From NCBI RefSeq assembly GCF_000812185.1, contig NZ_CP007026.1, positions 1,121,107-1,185,106 on the forward strand: 64,000 nt of DNA. Reading direction: 5' to 3'. The notes beneath the pieces are model-generated. The model was given only the letters and a program-made list of their open reading frames with translations. It had not been told where the DNA came from and did not search any database. Positions 26,542 to 35,776 of this stretch are shown one piece after another. A program made the position numbers and the translations under genes. The DNA comes from Candidatus Nitrosopelagicus brevis. GTDB lineage: Archaea; Thermoproteota; Nitrososphaeria; Nitrososphaerales; Nitrosopumilaceae. Position 1 is the first letter of the stretch. The number at the start of each line of letters is the position of its first letter.

Positions 26542-26591
26542 TGATAGTAAAACTATCATTTCAGGCACAAAAAATTGCCCGAAATGATAGT
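26542..26591. promoter_or_regulatory. Triple TGATAGT/ACTATCA element with 15-bp inverted repeat
   Basis: TGATAGT (26542-26548), aaa, then ACTATCATTTCAGGC (26552-26566), a 10-bp loop, and GCCCGAAATGATAGT (26577-26591). The two 15-bp arms match at 14 positions. The first box can pair with the left arm in a smaller hairpin instead. It sits in the 223-bp divergent region between the 131-aa gene and the 26696 gene, as expected of an operator with three half-sites. Confidence 0.6.
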
Positions 26592-26695
26592 AAATTTTTA
26601 CTGCTGCAATACAGTATTCCTTAACATAAAATTACTATTGTTACTATATGGATACTGCTTAAATTCTACAATGCCGTAATTTGTTGTCATCAAAA

Positions 26696-26896
26696 ATGGG
26701 AAACGAAAAAGAACTGTTCAATGGAAATAGAATCAGCCTCTATGACTACAAAGACGAAAAGGGAAACGATGCTGTCATCTTAGAGTATGGTACGACAAAG
26801 CTATACATCTGGGATGAAGACTTTGACGAGCTAATCCATGGCATAAACTTCGTAAGAAGTAAAGCAAGTATGCCACGTGGAGACTTTTACAAGTGA
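26696..26896 (+). CDS. Small acidic protein of unknown function
   Basis: 66 aa from ATG 26696 (an in-frame TTG at 26681 is the alternative). It is acidic with aromatic beta-strand pattern (ISLYDYKDEKGND, KLYIWDEDFDELIHGI). A TTAAATTC box at 26659-26666 favours the ATG. Its stop overlaps the next gene's start by 4 bp (GTGA), so the pair is translationally coupled. Confidence 0.7.
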   Translation: MGNEKELFNGNRISLYDYKDEKGNDAVILEYGTTKLYIWDEDFDELIHGINFVRSKASMPRGDFYK

Positions 26897-27270
26897 CATC
26901 GCCATATTTGGAACCAAAACTTGCTCAAAAAGAATATCTGGAACAACGATACAAAATTCGAGCATGGATTAATGGTGGTCTTGACAAGTGGACATTAGCA
27001 CTGGAACAAAAAACTGACGGATTTGAGATAATCAGCAATCTCGTCAGATACTGTCACATCTACTTGAAAAGTTGTACAGACCTTCCAGAAACGACACACT
27101 TGATGCCGTTAGTCGAAGGATTTGTCGAAAAAATGGAGAAAAAGTATCCACTTGGAACTCCCGGACGAGTCAGACTGGTAGCGCAAATGATGTTTGCAAC
27201 ATACTATCTGCTAGATCCGGAGTTACACAAGGTTACAGAGGCTGGTAAAAATATCAGGTGTGAATCCTGA
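26893..27270 (+). CDS. 125-aa helical protein of unknown function
   Basis: GTG 26893 overlaps the previous stop. The protein is largely helical with AWINGGLDKWTLALEQKTDG near the start and VRLVAQMMFATYYLLDPELH near the end. No motif recognised. The coupled pair (26696-27270) ends 14 bp before the convergent end of the defence-like operon, so it may mark the island border. Confidence 0.7.
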   Translation: MTSPYLEPKLAQKEYLEQRYKIRAWINGGLDKWTLALEQKTDGFEIISNLVRYCHIYLKSCTDLPETTHLMPLVEGFVEKMEKKYPLGTPGRVRLVAQMMFATYYLLDPELHKVTEAGKNIRCES

Positions 27271-27284
27271 ATTCAATCCTTTTT

Positions 27285-28073
27285 TTATTTTTGTATATTT
27301 TCTTTGGTAAATTCGTATTTTTCCATTATTGAAATCTCTTTTTCAAATCCTAAACGTTTTACTTCTTGATTCACAATTTTTTCGTGTTCATCATATTCCT
27401 TTGAAGGGGGATAATATCCAGATTTCAAATATTTCTTGAGTATTAGTCCAATGTCTTCAACTGTAGTTACTTCATCATTATGTTCTTCTAACACATTGTA
27501 TTTTGTAGAATATTCAACTAATTCATGGATTATCACTCCTTTGATGTAATCATCATTTCTGCAATGAATCCGGTGATCAATTACAATATCGATATCAAAT
27601 TTGAGACTGGTTTCATCCTTAGAGTCAAGATAAAAATCTAGAAAACAGACTCCATCAGGATATTCTCTCATAGTACTAACAATATCAAAAAGATTATCAG
27701 GATTATTTCCAATTATTGGAGCCAAATTTTTCCATTCTTTTTCTGCATTTTCAATGTCTTGCAAATATTTGGTTTTTTTAAGATGAATAGGACCAGATTT
27801 GCGTCTTTTCGCTATGTTTTCTAATGTAGAAAAATAGATGGTTCCTGGAGATTTAAACGCGTTTTCATTAGGAAGTCTTTGTACAATATCATCAAGAGTT
27901 TTTAGCAAAAAATTACTCATTTTATTAGCAAGTTCACCTTCAAATTTTATCTCAACATTATTGAAAAAATTTTCAAGACTTAATCTATCTTGATTAGAGT
28001 TGTTTGAACAAAATGGACATGACTTTAATTGTCTTCCATATTTTTTTCCACAATGTGTACATTTTTGTGCCAT
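27285..28073 (-). CDS. Zinc-ribbon protein with HExxE-type motif, last gene of the defence-like operon
   Basis: 262 aa. A four-cysteine ribbon (CTHCGKKYGRQLKSCPFC) opens the chain. A C-terminal helix carries GVIIHELVEYSTKY followed by an acidic LEEHNDE; the HE...E and later His resemble, but do not match, the HExxH of zinc peptidases. It starts 6 bp after the PRTase gene. I infer a metal-binding accessory protein; peptidase activity is uncertain. Confidence 0.65.
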   Translation of the reverse strand: MAQKCTHCGKKYGRQLKSCPFCSNNSNQDRLSLENFFNNVEIKFEGELANKMSNFLLKTLDDIVQRLPNENAFKSPGTIYFSTLENIAKRRKSGPIHLKKTKYLQDIENAEKEWKNLAPIIGNNPDNLFDIVSTMREYPDGVCFLDFYLDSKDETSLKFDIDIVIDHRIHCRNDDYIKGVIIHELVEYSTKYNVLEEHNDEVTTVEDIGLILKKYLKSGYYPPSKEYDEHEKIVNQEVKRLGFEKEISIMEKYEFTKENIQK

Positions 28074-28079
28074 TTTTAA

Positions 28080-28829
28080 TCAGATAGTCCTACCTGCAAC
28101 AAAGACCCAAACAATTTCTGCACCATTATTTTTTAAAAGTTCAGCACATTTGCCTGCTGTATTTCCAGACGTAAGATTATCATCAACTAGGAGAATTTTC
28201 TTCCCGGTTAGATTAGTTTCTTCATCTACTGCAAAGAGATCATTAACTGCCTCAGAGATTTCTTCTTCTGTGGTTAATTTTTGAATTTTAATCTTTTTTG
28301 TTTTTTTGATACAATCAAGTAATTTAGTTTCATGTCCTTCATTTTGGAGAATTCTATGAATCTCATTAGCAAATGCATATGCATTTACATTTTGTAAATT
28401 ATCTTTTGAAAAACTAGGTACAGGAATTATAAAATCTGCTTCCAATAACGAATTATGGTTATTTTTGATAATATCTATAGCCACCATAGCCAAAGGTTCT
28501 GCAAATTCAATTCTATCTTTTAGATTTTGGATATGAGTTGTAAGTTGATCATTTTTTGGCTTTTTATCAAGTACATGTCTATTGTAATAATACCCAATTT
28601 GAAAAACTCCATCTGTAAACTTTAATCTTTCATGATTGTTTTTTCTGTGACAGATTTTATCAAGATTTGATCTTTTATCTAAACCACATATTTCACAAAT
28701 ATTCAGATTTACAGTGATATTATAGATCCCAGATGACAAAAAATCTTTGAATCTTTTGTCATATTGAAATAATTCATAATGATCTCCTTGGGATTTTATT
28801 TTCCATTCATTTTCAGATAAATTATTCAT
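28080..28829 (-). CDS. ComF-like phosphoribosyltransferase-fold protein
   Basis: 249 aa with a Cys/His cluster (CEICGLDKRSNLDKICHRK, about residues 43-62), then a ComFC-like core: ADFIIPVPSFSKDN and the PRPP loop ILLVDDNLTSGNTAGKCAEL (about 209-230), matching the family's DD-x(3)-TG-x-T pattern with Ser in place of Thr. ComF proteins are linked with DNA uptake and recombination in bacteria; enzyme activity is unproven. Here it sits 12 bp after the DUF1998 gene, so it is probably part of that machinery. Confidence 0.8.
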   Translation of the reverse strand: MNNLSENEWKIKSQGDHYELFQYDKRFKDFLSSGIYNITVNLNICEICGLDKRSNLDKICHRKNNHERLKFTDGVFQIGYYYNRHVLDKKPKNDQLTTHIQNLKDRIEFAEPLAMVAIDIIKNNHNSLLEADFIIPVPSFSKDNLQNVNAYAFANEIHRILQNEGHETKLLDCIKKTKKIKIQKLTTEEEISEAVNDLFAVDEETNLTGKKILLVDDNLTSGNTAGKCAELLKNNGAEIVWVFVAGRTI

Positions 28830-28841
28830 TTTAACTTAGAA

Positions 28842-30416
28842 TTAAGAAACAAATTGTTTTGCAAGGTTTCTTGTTAATAATGAATTTGGAATTACCCATG
28901 TTTTTGGGAATTCTCTTTGCCATGTTGGATGACAATTTGGATCACTATGAAAAACACATTTTGCACATCCATCCTCACAGTCATTACTACAATTTACCAA
29001 TTGAGTTTTTGATCTGAAAATCCATGTTTTTAGATTATCATCTAATGTAAGAAAATCTGCACCGCCTGCAGAAACATTCTTGTTTTCATAAATTAAGACT
29101 GCACCTAATTCGGTCAAAACTGTACCAGTAAAAGTTTCATTTTCTAATCCAGTGACAAGAGCAGCATTTTTTGTTAGAGAATGCTCAAACGTATGTAAGA
29201 TTTTGAATAATACAGAAAAATCTGAATCCTTATCTAATTTATCATCATCATCTTTTAGTTTAGAACAAAGCCATGAATACATTTCATTAATTTCTGATTC
29301 TGATGCAGTTTCTATATCTCCCAAAAATTTTTCTATTTGTGCCTTATCGGTGCCAGAAAGTTCTTGTTTAATTAAAAATTGTAAAACAATTGAAGTTAAT
29401 TTCTTTTTATCAAATCTTACTAAAATTCCTTTTCCCACAGTTTGATTAAGATAAACAGAATACTCATTTTGATTTTCTGAACGATTAAATTTTCTAAATA
29501 AATTAGGAACTGATGTTGCATCATAAGTTGTTGTTCCAAATATTACATCATTATTTTGAACTTGATCAATTTTTTCTATATTTGTTATTCCAAAAGAATT
29601 GATCAATATCTGTAATTCCTCATCAATTGAGGAGTCTTTTATTGACCATGAGGAATCTGAAGATTCAGGTATTTCATTTTTAGATTCGCCAAATAAAATG
29701 AAATTTTTTCTTGCAGCAATTAATTGAGAGCGATTTGAAGGTATAAGATCCATTTTCGTTGCGGTTCCAGTTCTTGCCTTACATACCTGACAAAATCCCA
29801 TAACAGGGTCCTCATGATTACCAGATTCACAGATCCATTTCCATTTACTACCTTGACTATTCATTTTCAATTTTATAGGACCATGATGGTTTCTACAAGA
29901 AAATGTTGGATCAGTAAAATTTTCCATCGGTGAAACGTCTTTAACATTTCCACATTTGTTACAAGAAAAATATCTTGGAATTTGTTCCAGTTCATTTTGT
30001 TTACAAATTGGACATTTCCAATCTGTCTTTTTATCTGGATTTAGTATTTCATAATGACCGCATCTTTTGCAGTTCAAACCTTTTGGAAAGCACTCTAGAT
30101 GTGCAACTTCAGGTTTCATTATTCGAATTTGTTCTTTTTTGATTAATGGTTTAGCTGAACTTTGAGAATATGTGGCCATTAGTGCCTGAATCTTAGTTTG
30201 TTTAGTAGGATCAGAGTCAGGAGCAGTATCAAATGTAGTTTCAATTGAGTACAACAATTCACCAATTAAACTTCTCAAAGTTTCATCAACAAATACATCG
30301 CGACCTTCGATAGATTCAGTTTTCCAAGCAGATGAATTTTCATATGAATAATTAACTTGATCAGGGAGATACTTCTGGAGAATTTCTCTTTTACCTAATT
30401 CACGAAACTCAGTCAT
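28842..30416 (-). CDS. DrmB-like DUF1998 protein
   Basis: 524 aa. The middle carries several CxxC knuckles (CKRCGHYEIL, CPICKQNEL, CNKCGN, CQVCKA) and the C-terminus the DUF1998 signature: a conserved acidic loop (SAGGADFLTL), the cysteine set CSNDCEDGCAKCVFHSDPNC and ending SLLTRNLAKQF. Separate DUF1998 proteins next to an SF2 helicase are the DrmB/DrmA core of DISARM. It overlaps the helicase gene by 8 bp. I infer a helicase partner that binds DNA through zinc. Confidence 0.78.
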   Translation of the reverse strand: MTEFRELGKREILQKYLPDQVNYSYENSSAWKTESIEGRDVFVDETLRSLIGELLYSIETTFDTAPDSDPTKQTKIQALMATYSQSSAKPLIKKEQIRIMKPEVAHLECFPKGLNCKRCGHYEILNPDKKTDWKCPICKQNELEQIPRYFSCNKCGNVKDVSPMENFTDPTFSCRNHHGPIKLKMNSQGSKWKWICESGNHEDPVMGFCQVCKARTGTATKMDLIPSNRSQLIAARKNFILFGESKNEIPESSDSSWSIKDSSIDEELQILINSFGITNIEKIDQVQNNDVIFGTTTYDATSVPNLFRKFNRSENQNEYSVYLNQTVGKGILVRFDKKKLTSIVLQFLIKQELSGTDKAQIEKFLGDIETASESEINEMYSWLCSKLKDDDDKLDKDSDFSVLFKILHTFEHSLTKNAALVTGLENETFTGTVLTELGAVLIYENKNVSAGGADFLTLDDNLKTWIFRSKTQLVNCSNDCEDGCAKCVFHSDPNCHPTWQREFPKTWVIPNSLLTRNLAKQFVS

Positions 30417-33400
30417 CTTGTTTACCTCTAAAACTTCGAAGTGAATTTAAAATACTATATTGTATTTTTGGTTTTACTTTTACTCTATCATCAGATTCAT
30501 GTAAAGTCGAAGTAAGCATTTTTTCATCATGAAAACGTTTTGATGTAAAGTCACTTGGAGATGATGCTTGTTTAACTTTCATATATGCTTGAACTTGTAA
30601 TTGATTTAGAATTTCTTTCCAGCCTTCATCTTTAACCCAATCTTTTTTGTAGATTTTTGTTAGATCTTTTTCAAATTCTCCAGATTCAATCATTTTATCA
30701 AATGCTTCAAAAGCTTTTGAAGAATTCATTACAGTTGAATCATTTACTTGTTGACTCAAAATTGTAGCTAATGTTACATTTGGTAATGACAAATCAATCG
30801 CATAAGAATTCATTACATTAATTGGCATTGGTTCATACCATTTTTCTAAATTACCTAATGTTTTTTCCAAATTTTGATAAATTAGATTATCACGTGGGAT
30901 ATCTGGACGTATGTGGATAAATATTAGACTAGGAACGTTTCCCCTAGCAGTTCTTCCTGCTACTTGAGCAAGCTCTACAAAACTATTAGGAACACCAAAA
31001 AAATGCATGATGTTAATATTTGGAAAATCAACACCTTGACCAAGAACACTTGTTGTAATCAAAACATCAAGTTCATTTTTTTCTACCTGTGATAGTAAAT
31101 CAAAAAGTTCTTTTCTTGTATTTCGTCCTGAACCAAATTTTATATTATTTGGATCAATTGGATATCCATCATCATATGCTCTATTAGGTAAACTTTGATA
31201 GATAGAAATTCCATCAAATTTTCTTCGTACATAGATTGTCTGTATTTTGTAGAACTTTTCCATAGAAGGATCTGGTTTGACTATATTTTTTATCGCTTCA
31301 AATCCCGATAATGTCATTCGTTCTACGGAATCAAGAGTACTTGCAATTATTGGTTCAACAATTACAAATCTATGCCTAATTTCTTGTTGGCTTTTAGTAA
31401 AATATTCTGCCCAGAAATTTTCTTCTTTAGGAAAAATTGTTTCTTCATTTGTTTTCCAACCAGTAAGATTTGTAATTAATTCATCCTGATTTGCAATAGT
31501 TGCAGTGGCTCCTAAATGCTGAATAGCATTTGTAATACCATATTTTTCATTTGTAACTTTTAGTAATGAAAGAAAATGACCGAAGAGATTTCCAGATGTG
31601 CCTGAAAGAGTATGAACCTCATCAAAAACAATCAAAGATGGATTTGAATGGAATTTTGTTTTATTGTCCATATCAGTTTGACAGTTTTTACATTTGTGAA
31701 TTTCGTCATTTTGATTCTTTAAAATTAATGGTTGAACAAGATTACATTTTGGACATCTCTTAGATGATACACCAAACATGGTATGAGACCATGAACTAGT
31801 TGTTAATGAGAACCAAAATTTATCTGGTGTTCCAACTACAACACTTGGACAATACCATTCAACTTCACTACTAGTGACAAAAACAAATTCAAATTTTTCA
31901 TCACAAGAAGCACATTTTGGAATTAACCTGAAATCATTAATTTTTTCAACAATAATTTTTTTCTCTTTACATTTTGGGCATTTTCTTATCAGATTAAGAG
32001 GTTCTTCTCCTGAAACTGATGCAGGTCGTAAAATAGCATTTGGATCAATGTCACCATCACTATATTGACCAGTATAGTAACCAATTGATATTTCAATTCC
32101 TCGTTTATTCAAATGATAGAAATATCTAACCATATCATTGAATTGTGCTGCATTTAGTGCCTTTGTTGGAAATGTGATTAGTGTTGAAGTACCATCTAAT
32201 TCATTGAAAGTTTTATGAATCACTGAACAAACATAGAAAACTAATGATTTTCCAGAATCAGTTGGTGCTCTAACAATAAATGGAGAGGATTCTTTATTCA
32301 ATAATTTTTTAATAAATTTCTGTATAGCCTCAAATTGAAATTTGTATAATTCATTAAAATTCGGGTTTGCATCCTTAATTGCACGAAATATTTCTAAAAG
32401 TATAGAAATTTTTCCATTCTTAAGAGACTCAATCTCAGCATCATCTAACATAGTTAAACTATGTAAAAGATTTTCTTCAGAATCCAGCATAAAATCAAAA
32501 TTACTGTCTGATTTTACAGGCGTAATTCTTGCATGATCAATTATTCCAATAGGGTTAGCAAATAATTCATTTCCTAATGATGATATTTTTGGTATTGTGT
32601 TAAGTGAAGAACATTGTTTGATTGCAAGTTTCAATTCGGCGGAATTTACTTCATTATTACCATCATCTATGAGTAATTTTCCATCATTTGCCTTAACAAT
32701 CAACTGAGTTCCAAAAAAAGCAAAAGGAAGAACAGTACTTGGATAAGGTGTTGAGGGTATTTTTCCTGGTTTAGGTGCGGTTAGATTCATTTTTGAATTA
32801 TTTTCTATTCTAATTGTAATTTCATAAAATCCATCTATTCCAATTTCTCTAGCAGAAATTCGTAATTCTCCTCCAAGTTTCTTTGCTTTTATCTCAATTG
32901 CTTTTTTTGTACTATCATTTCGTTTTGTTTGTTCTTTATCATCTTCATCATAAAATGTCTCATTTTCAATTTTTGGTATTTCAATTGGAATTAATTTTTC
33001 TTTTGAAAGTAAGCTTTCAATTGATTCATTACCAGTAAATGAAAAATTTTGTACATCTTCAATTCCTTGTTTATGTTCTTTACCAGAAATACTAATTGAT
33101 TGTGTGGAGTTTAATCTATTCTCGGTAACTAATCCTTTTCCAGATTTTTGATAATTAATTTCTACTTCTTCCATCTTTTTTACATTTTTTAGAATAGGAC
33201 GTAGAAATGAAAAATTTGTCTCAATTTTATTTTCTTTTGTAGATTTAATCAAAAATTGTACTTGCTGATGGAAAGGAAATGATTTATTTTTCATTCCCCA
33301 ATTCTGTAAACATCTTTCATTGTATTCTTGTGGAACAAGTAGACCACAAATTGATGCTCGTCTTAATCCTTTTTCATCAATATCCAATTGCCCATCTAGA

Positions 33401-33537
33401 ACCATTGATCGTAAAAATTCACTTGTAAGATTATCCAGGTATTGAGTCTCAGACGTACTAGAGTCCATTTTTTGATGATCAATTAAAGATGTAATATTTG
33501 CCTGTACGACATCAGTAGGAGATTGTGAATTAGACAT
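30409..33537 (-). CDS. DrmA-like SF2 helicase with zinc-finger insertions
   Basis: 1042 aa. After a 400-residue N-terminal region of unknown fold come the SF2 motifs: Walker A IVRAPTDSGKSLVFY (about 420-434, TDSGKS rather than TGAGKT), motif II VFDEVHTLSG (about 633-642), LGATATI, TTSVLGQGVDFP and motif VI QVAGRTARG (about 857-865). Two insertions between motifs I and II carry CPKC...CASC and CPKC...CKNC zinc pairs. The size and DUF1998 neighbour fit DISARM DrmA; MrfA-like repair helicases are the main alternative. Overlaps of 8 bp with both neighbours. Confidence 0.8.
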   Translation of the reverse strand: MSNSQSPTDVVQANITSLIDHQKMDSSTSETQYLDNLTSEFLRSMVLDGQLDIDEKGLRRASICGLLVPQEYNERCLQNWGMKNKSFPFHQQVQFLIKSTKENKIETNFSFLRPILKNVKKMEEVEINYQKSGKGLVTENRLNSTQSISISGKEHKQGIEDVQNFSFTGNESIESLLSKEKLIPIEIPKIENETFYDEDDKEQTKRNDSTKKAIEIKAKKLGGELRISAREIGIDGFYEITIRIENNSKMNLTAPKPGKIPSTPYPSTVLPFAFFGTQLIVKANDGKLLIDDGNNEVNSAELKLAIKQCSSLNTIPKISSLGNELFANPIGIIDHARITPVKSDSNFDFMLDSEENLLHSLTMLDDAEIESLKNGKISILLEIFRAIKDANPNFNELYKFQFEAIQKFIKKLLNKESSPFIVRAPTDSGKSLVFYVCSVIHKTFNELDGTSTLITFPTKALNAAQFNDMVRYFYHLNKRGIEISIGYYTGQYSDGDIDPNAILRPASVSGEEPLNLIRKCPKCKEKKIIVEKINDFRLIPKCASCDEKFEFVFVTSSEVEWYCPSVVVGTPDKFWFSLTTSSWSHTMFGVSSKRCPKCNLVQPLILKNQNDEIHKCKNCQTDMDNKTKFHSNPSLIVFDEVHTLSGTSGNLFGHFLSLLKVTNEKYGITNAIQHLGATATIANQDELITNLTGWKTNEETIFPKEENFWAEYFTKSQQEIRHRFVIVEPIIASTLDSVERMTLSGFEAIKNIVKPDPSMEKFYKIQTIYVRRKFDGISIYQSLPNRAYDDGYPIDPNNIKFGSGRNTRKELFDLLSQVEKNELDVLITTSVLGQGVDFPNINIMHFFGVPNSFVELAQVAGRTARGNVPSLIFIHIRPDIPRDNLIYQNLEKTLGNLEKWYEPMPINVMNSYAIDLSLPNVTLATILSQQVNDSTVMNSSKAFEAFDKMIESGEFEKDLTKIYKKDWVKDEGWKEILNQLQVQAYMKVKQASSPSDFTSKRFHDEKMLTSTLHESDDRVKVKPKIQYSILNSLRSFRGKQDD

Positions 33538-34927
33538 TTTTCACTACCTCTTTTGAAAAAATATGACTGAGTTTTCTGAATAATCCTTCTGGTGCGTTAA
33601 TCCATCCTTCCAGTGTTGTGTTTTTAACTAAATCTTCAAACCAATTTCTAAGGTATGACTCCTTTGAGGGATCACTGAGTAATTTTTTGATGAAATCTAT
33701 ATCATCAATATTTTCAGTTAAACATTCAGTTACAAATGAGAGATCTGCATCATTTGAAATTTCTACACATTCTGCAAGTGTTTTTTTAATATCTAATTTT
33801 TTACCAGCACGATAAAGTATTTTGTGAGCAGATGCTTCAAATTCTCTGATATTTTCGATTAGAGCAATAGGAATATACAATTTATTTTCTTCATGTACAG
33901 GAATAGCACGAGAAGAATCATTGTCTACAAACAAAATAGAGTAAGAGTCATTTTCAAAAGTTACTTTTAATTCGGTTTTAGTTTTAGTAATTTTTCCATT
34001 TAATTTTTCTATTAAATTACTGATTGTTTGTATTTTTTCAGATTCGATATCTGAGAGCGAAATTAATGGACTTCCACTGGCCTTTCCATTATCACCTGGA
34101 AGAGTAACAAAATCTTCGCATTTTAAAAGATTAATTTTATTTGCTTTTAAGAAAACTTTGAGTAATTCAAAATATGTTATTTTGAAATATAACATTCCAT
34201 ACAAAATAACTTCATTTGGTCTAAGACGTGTTAGAGAATTGAAAATATCATCAGGTATCATTCCTAATGAATTTAGTTTTATTGTGCCAAATCCTAACAT
34301 TTTATGATCTGCCCAATAGACTGTACGATTTGTGAAAGTCCTTGATGCTAGATTGAATGCTGCACGTTTATCTACTAAATGAAGTTCTTCTTCAGCACCT
34401 AGATAGTAGTATTCGTCGTTTCCTTGATTTTCACATTTTATTATTTGATGTTCTCTCAGAGGTACACCAATCGAGTTTTCTGGATTTTTTATGTAAATCC
34501 ATCTTCGTGTTTTAGGATCAAGGAATCTGTGTTCTCGTCCTTTTGGTAGTTTTACAAATCTATGACGACCAAGTGATAGTGTTTCTTTTGTGTAACCTGA
34601 AAAAACATTTCGTACGTGTGTTAAGAGATCATGTACAGTTACATCTATTTTCCTAAGAAAATCAATTGTTTGATCAACAATTTCTAAAGGAACTCTAAAT
34701 CCAGCAAGTCTGAATTCACTGTTCATTTTACCAGAATTTAATTCAACAAACTCCTGTATGTCTTTGTATTTTTTATAATCTAGTCTAGTTAAAATTAAGA
34801 ATTGATCTGTTCTAGTTTGAACTATATCTGGTTCCGTCTCATGAAAACAATTATTGCAATACTCTAGAGGATTCAAGCTGATCAATAGATCTCTCCTAGA
34901 ATATGAACATTGTGCGTGATTAGACAT
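33530..34927 (-). CDS. 465-aa protein of unknown family in the helicase operon
   Basis: The N-terminus has a possible zinc site (CSYSRRDL, then CNNCF). The middle contains KLPKGREHRFLDPKTRRW and a dense beta region, the C-terminus is helical (about 360-465). I looked for the HxKx4D motif of phospholipase-D nucleases (as in DrmC) and did not find it. It overlaps DrmA by 8 bp and the upstream gene by 1 bp (TAATG). Its position is where a system-specific component would be expected. Confidence 0.7.
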   Translation of the reverse strand: MSNHAQCSYSRRDLLISLNPLEYCNNCFHETEPDIVQTRTDQFLILTRLDYKKYKDIQEFVELNSGKMNSEFRLAGFRVPLEIVDQTIDFLRKIDVTVHDLLTHVRNVFSGYTKETLSLGRHRFVKLPKGREHRFLDPKTRRWIYIKNPENSIGVPLREHQIIKCENQGNDEYYYLGAEEELHLVDKRAAFNLASRTFTNRTVYWADHKMLGFGTIKLNSLGMIPDDIFNSLTRLRPNEVILYGMLYFKITYFELLKVFLKANKINLLKCEDFVTLPGDNGKASGSPLISLSDIESEKIQTISNLIEKLNGKITKTKTELKVTFENDSYSILFVDNDSSRAIPVHEENKLYIPIALIENIREFEASAHKILYRAGKKLDIKKTLAECVEISNDADLSFVTECLTENIDDIDFIKKLLSDPSKESYLRNWFEDLVKNTTLEGWINAPEGLFRKLSHIFSKEVVKNV

Positions 34928-35517
34928 TATTTCATGTCCTCCTTATCTTTATCACTAAACTCTGATTTTCTAGTCCAGTCTCTTTTACGCCTGCGTTCTG
35001 CATGGTATTTGTCCCAGTCTATACCTCCATTGGGTTTTCTATACTTCAAAATGTCAATATCAGTAAATTTGTCTAAAAATTTATTTTTGATTTTATCTTT
35101 CTTCTTTTCTAATTCATCCCAATATTCCGTTAAATTCCGTTTTTCTAATTCCCTATCTATTTCGGATTCAAAGTTTTCCATTTCCTTTAGAGATCTACAA
35201 AGGTCTGAACTGGTAAGCTTTGAAAGAGCTTTACGTATCTTTTCCTCATCAGTAGTTTTATCGTAAGGTGCACCTGCATATTTTGATTCATGGTCTTCAT
35301 ATTCACAATCATCATAACCAAAACGACCAACTGCACCATGACAAATAGAACATTTTCCAAGAAGTATTGGTGATCCTGGAGAAAGTTTATCTCTAATTTC
35401 TGCACCAACACTATGAAATTTTGCTTCAGATGATGAAGATTCTTTTAATTTTGTAATAACAACTTTGTCGCATTTGAAACAATAAGCAGGACCATTAACA
35501 ATCATTTTCTTCCTCAC
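34927..35517 (-). CDS. Zinc-finger protein with charged coiled-coil tail
   Basis: 196 aa. An N-terminal knuckle (CFKCDK) pairs with CSICHGAVG about 40 residues later, followed by an acidic DDCEYEDHESKY. The second half is a Lys/Glu-rich helix (about 90-150) ending in a basic RRRKRDWTRK. ATG 35517 overlaps the upstream gene by 23 bp; ATG 35505 would reduce this to 11 bp. Likely nucleic-acid-binding. Confidence 0.7.
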   Translation of the reverse strand: MRKKMIVNGPAYCFKCDKVVITKLKESSSSEAKFHSVGAEIRDKLSPGSPILLGKCSICHGAVGRFGYDDCEYEDHESKYAGAPYDKTTDEEKIRKALSKLTSSDLCRSLKEMENFESEIDRELEKRNLTEYWDELEKKKDKIKNKFLDKFTDIDILKYRKPNGGIDWDKYHAERRRKRDWTRKSEFSDKDKEDMK

Positions 35518-35776
35518 CTACTAAATGATAATAAAAAGAGAGCCAAGTTTGTGCGGCTTCTCTTTCTCTTTGACTTAATCTTCCAAATAATTTTCGTGTT
35601 GCATCTTTAATCCGTGAATCATCTTGTCTGCAAGATTCACAAAATTGTTCTTCCTTAACGATTTCAGAATCCTCATTTTCTGTCTTTAATTGTACTCTAC
35701 ATTGATTACAAACTCCAGTTTGTAGACTAGTTTTACTTGGCTTAGACAGTGTGCACTTGCAATTTTCACAGATCAA
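35495..35776 (-). CDS. 93-aa Cys-rich protein
   Basis: Three cysteine pairs in the first half (CENCKC, CNQCRV, CESCRQ) suggest one or two zinc ribbons; the second half is a helix with RLSQREREAAQTWLSFYYHL. It starts on the base after the stop of the upstream gene and overlaps the next. Function unknown. Confidence 0.7.
   Translation of the reverse strand: MICENCKCTLSKPSKTSLQTGVCNQCRVQLKTENEDSEIVKEEQFCESCRQDDSRIKDATRKLFGRLSQREREAAQTWLSFYYHLVGEEENDC

Noticed and set aside
33530-34927. Phospholipase-D (DrmC) identity for the 465-aa protein
   Set aside because: I found H-K stretches but no HxKx4D pair, and the length is about twice that of DrmC.
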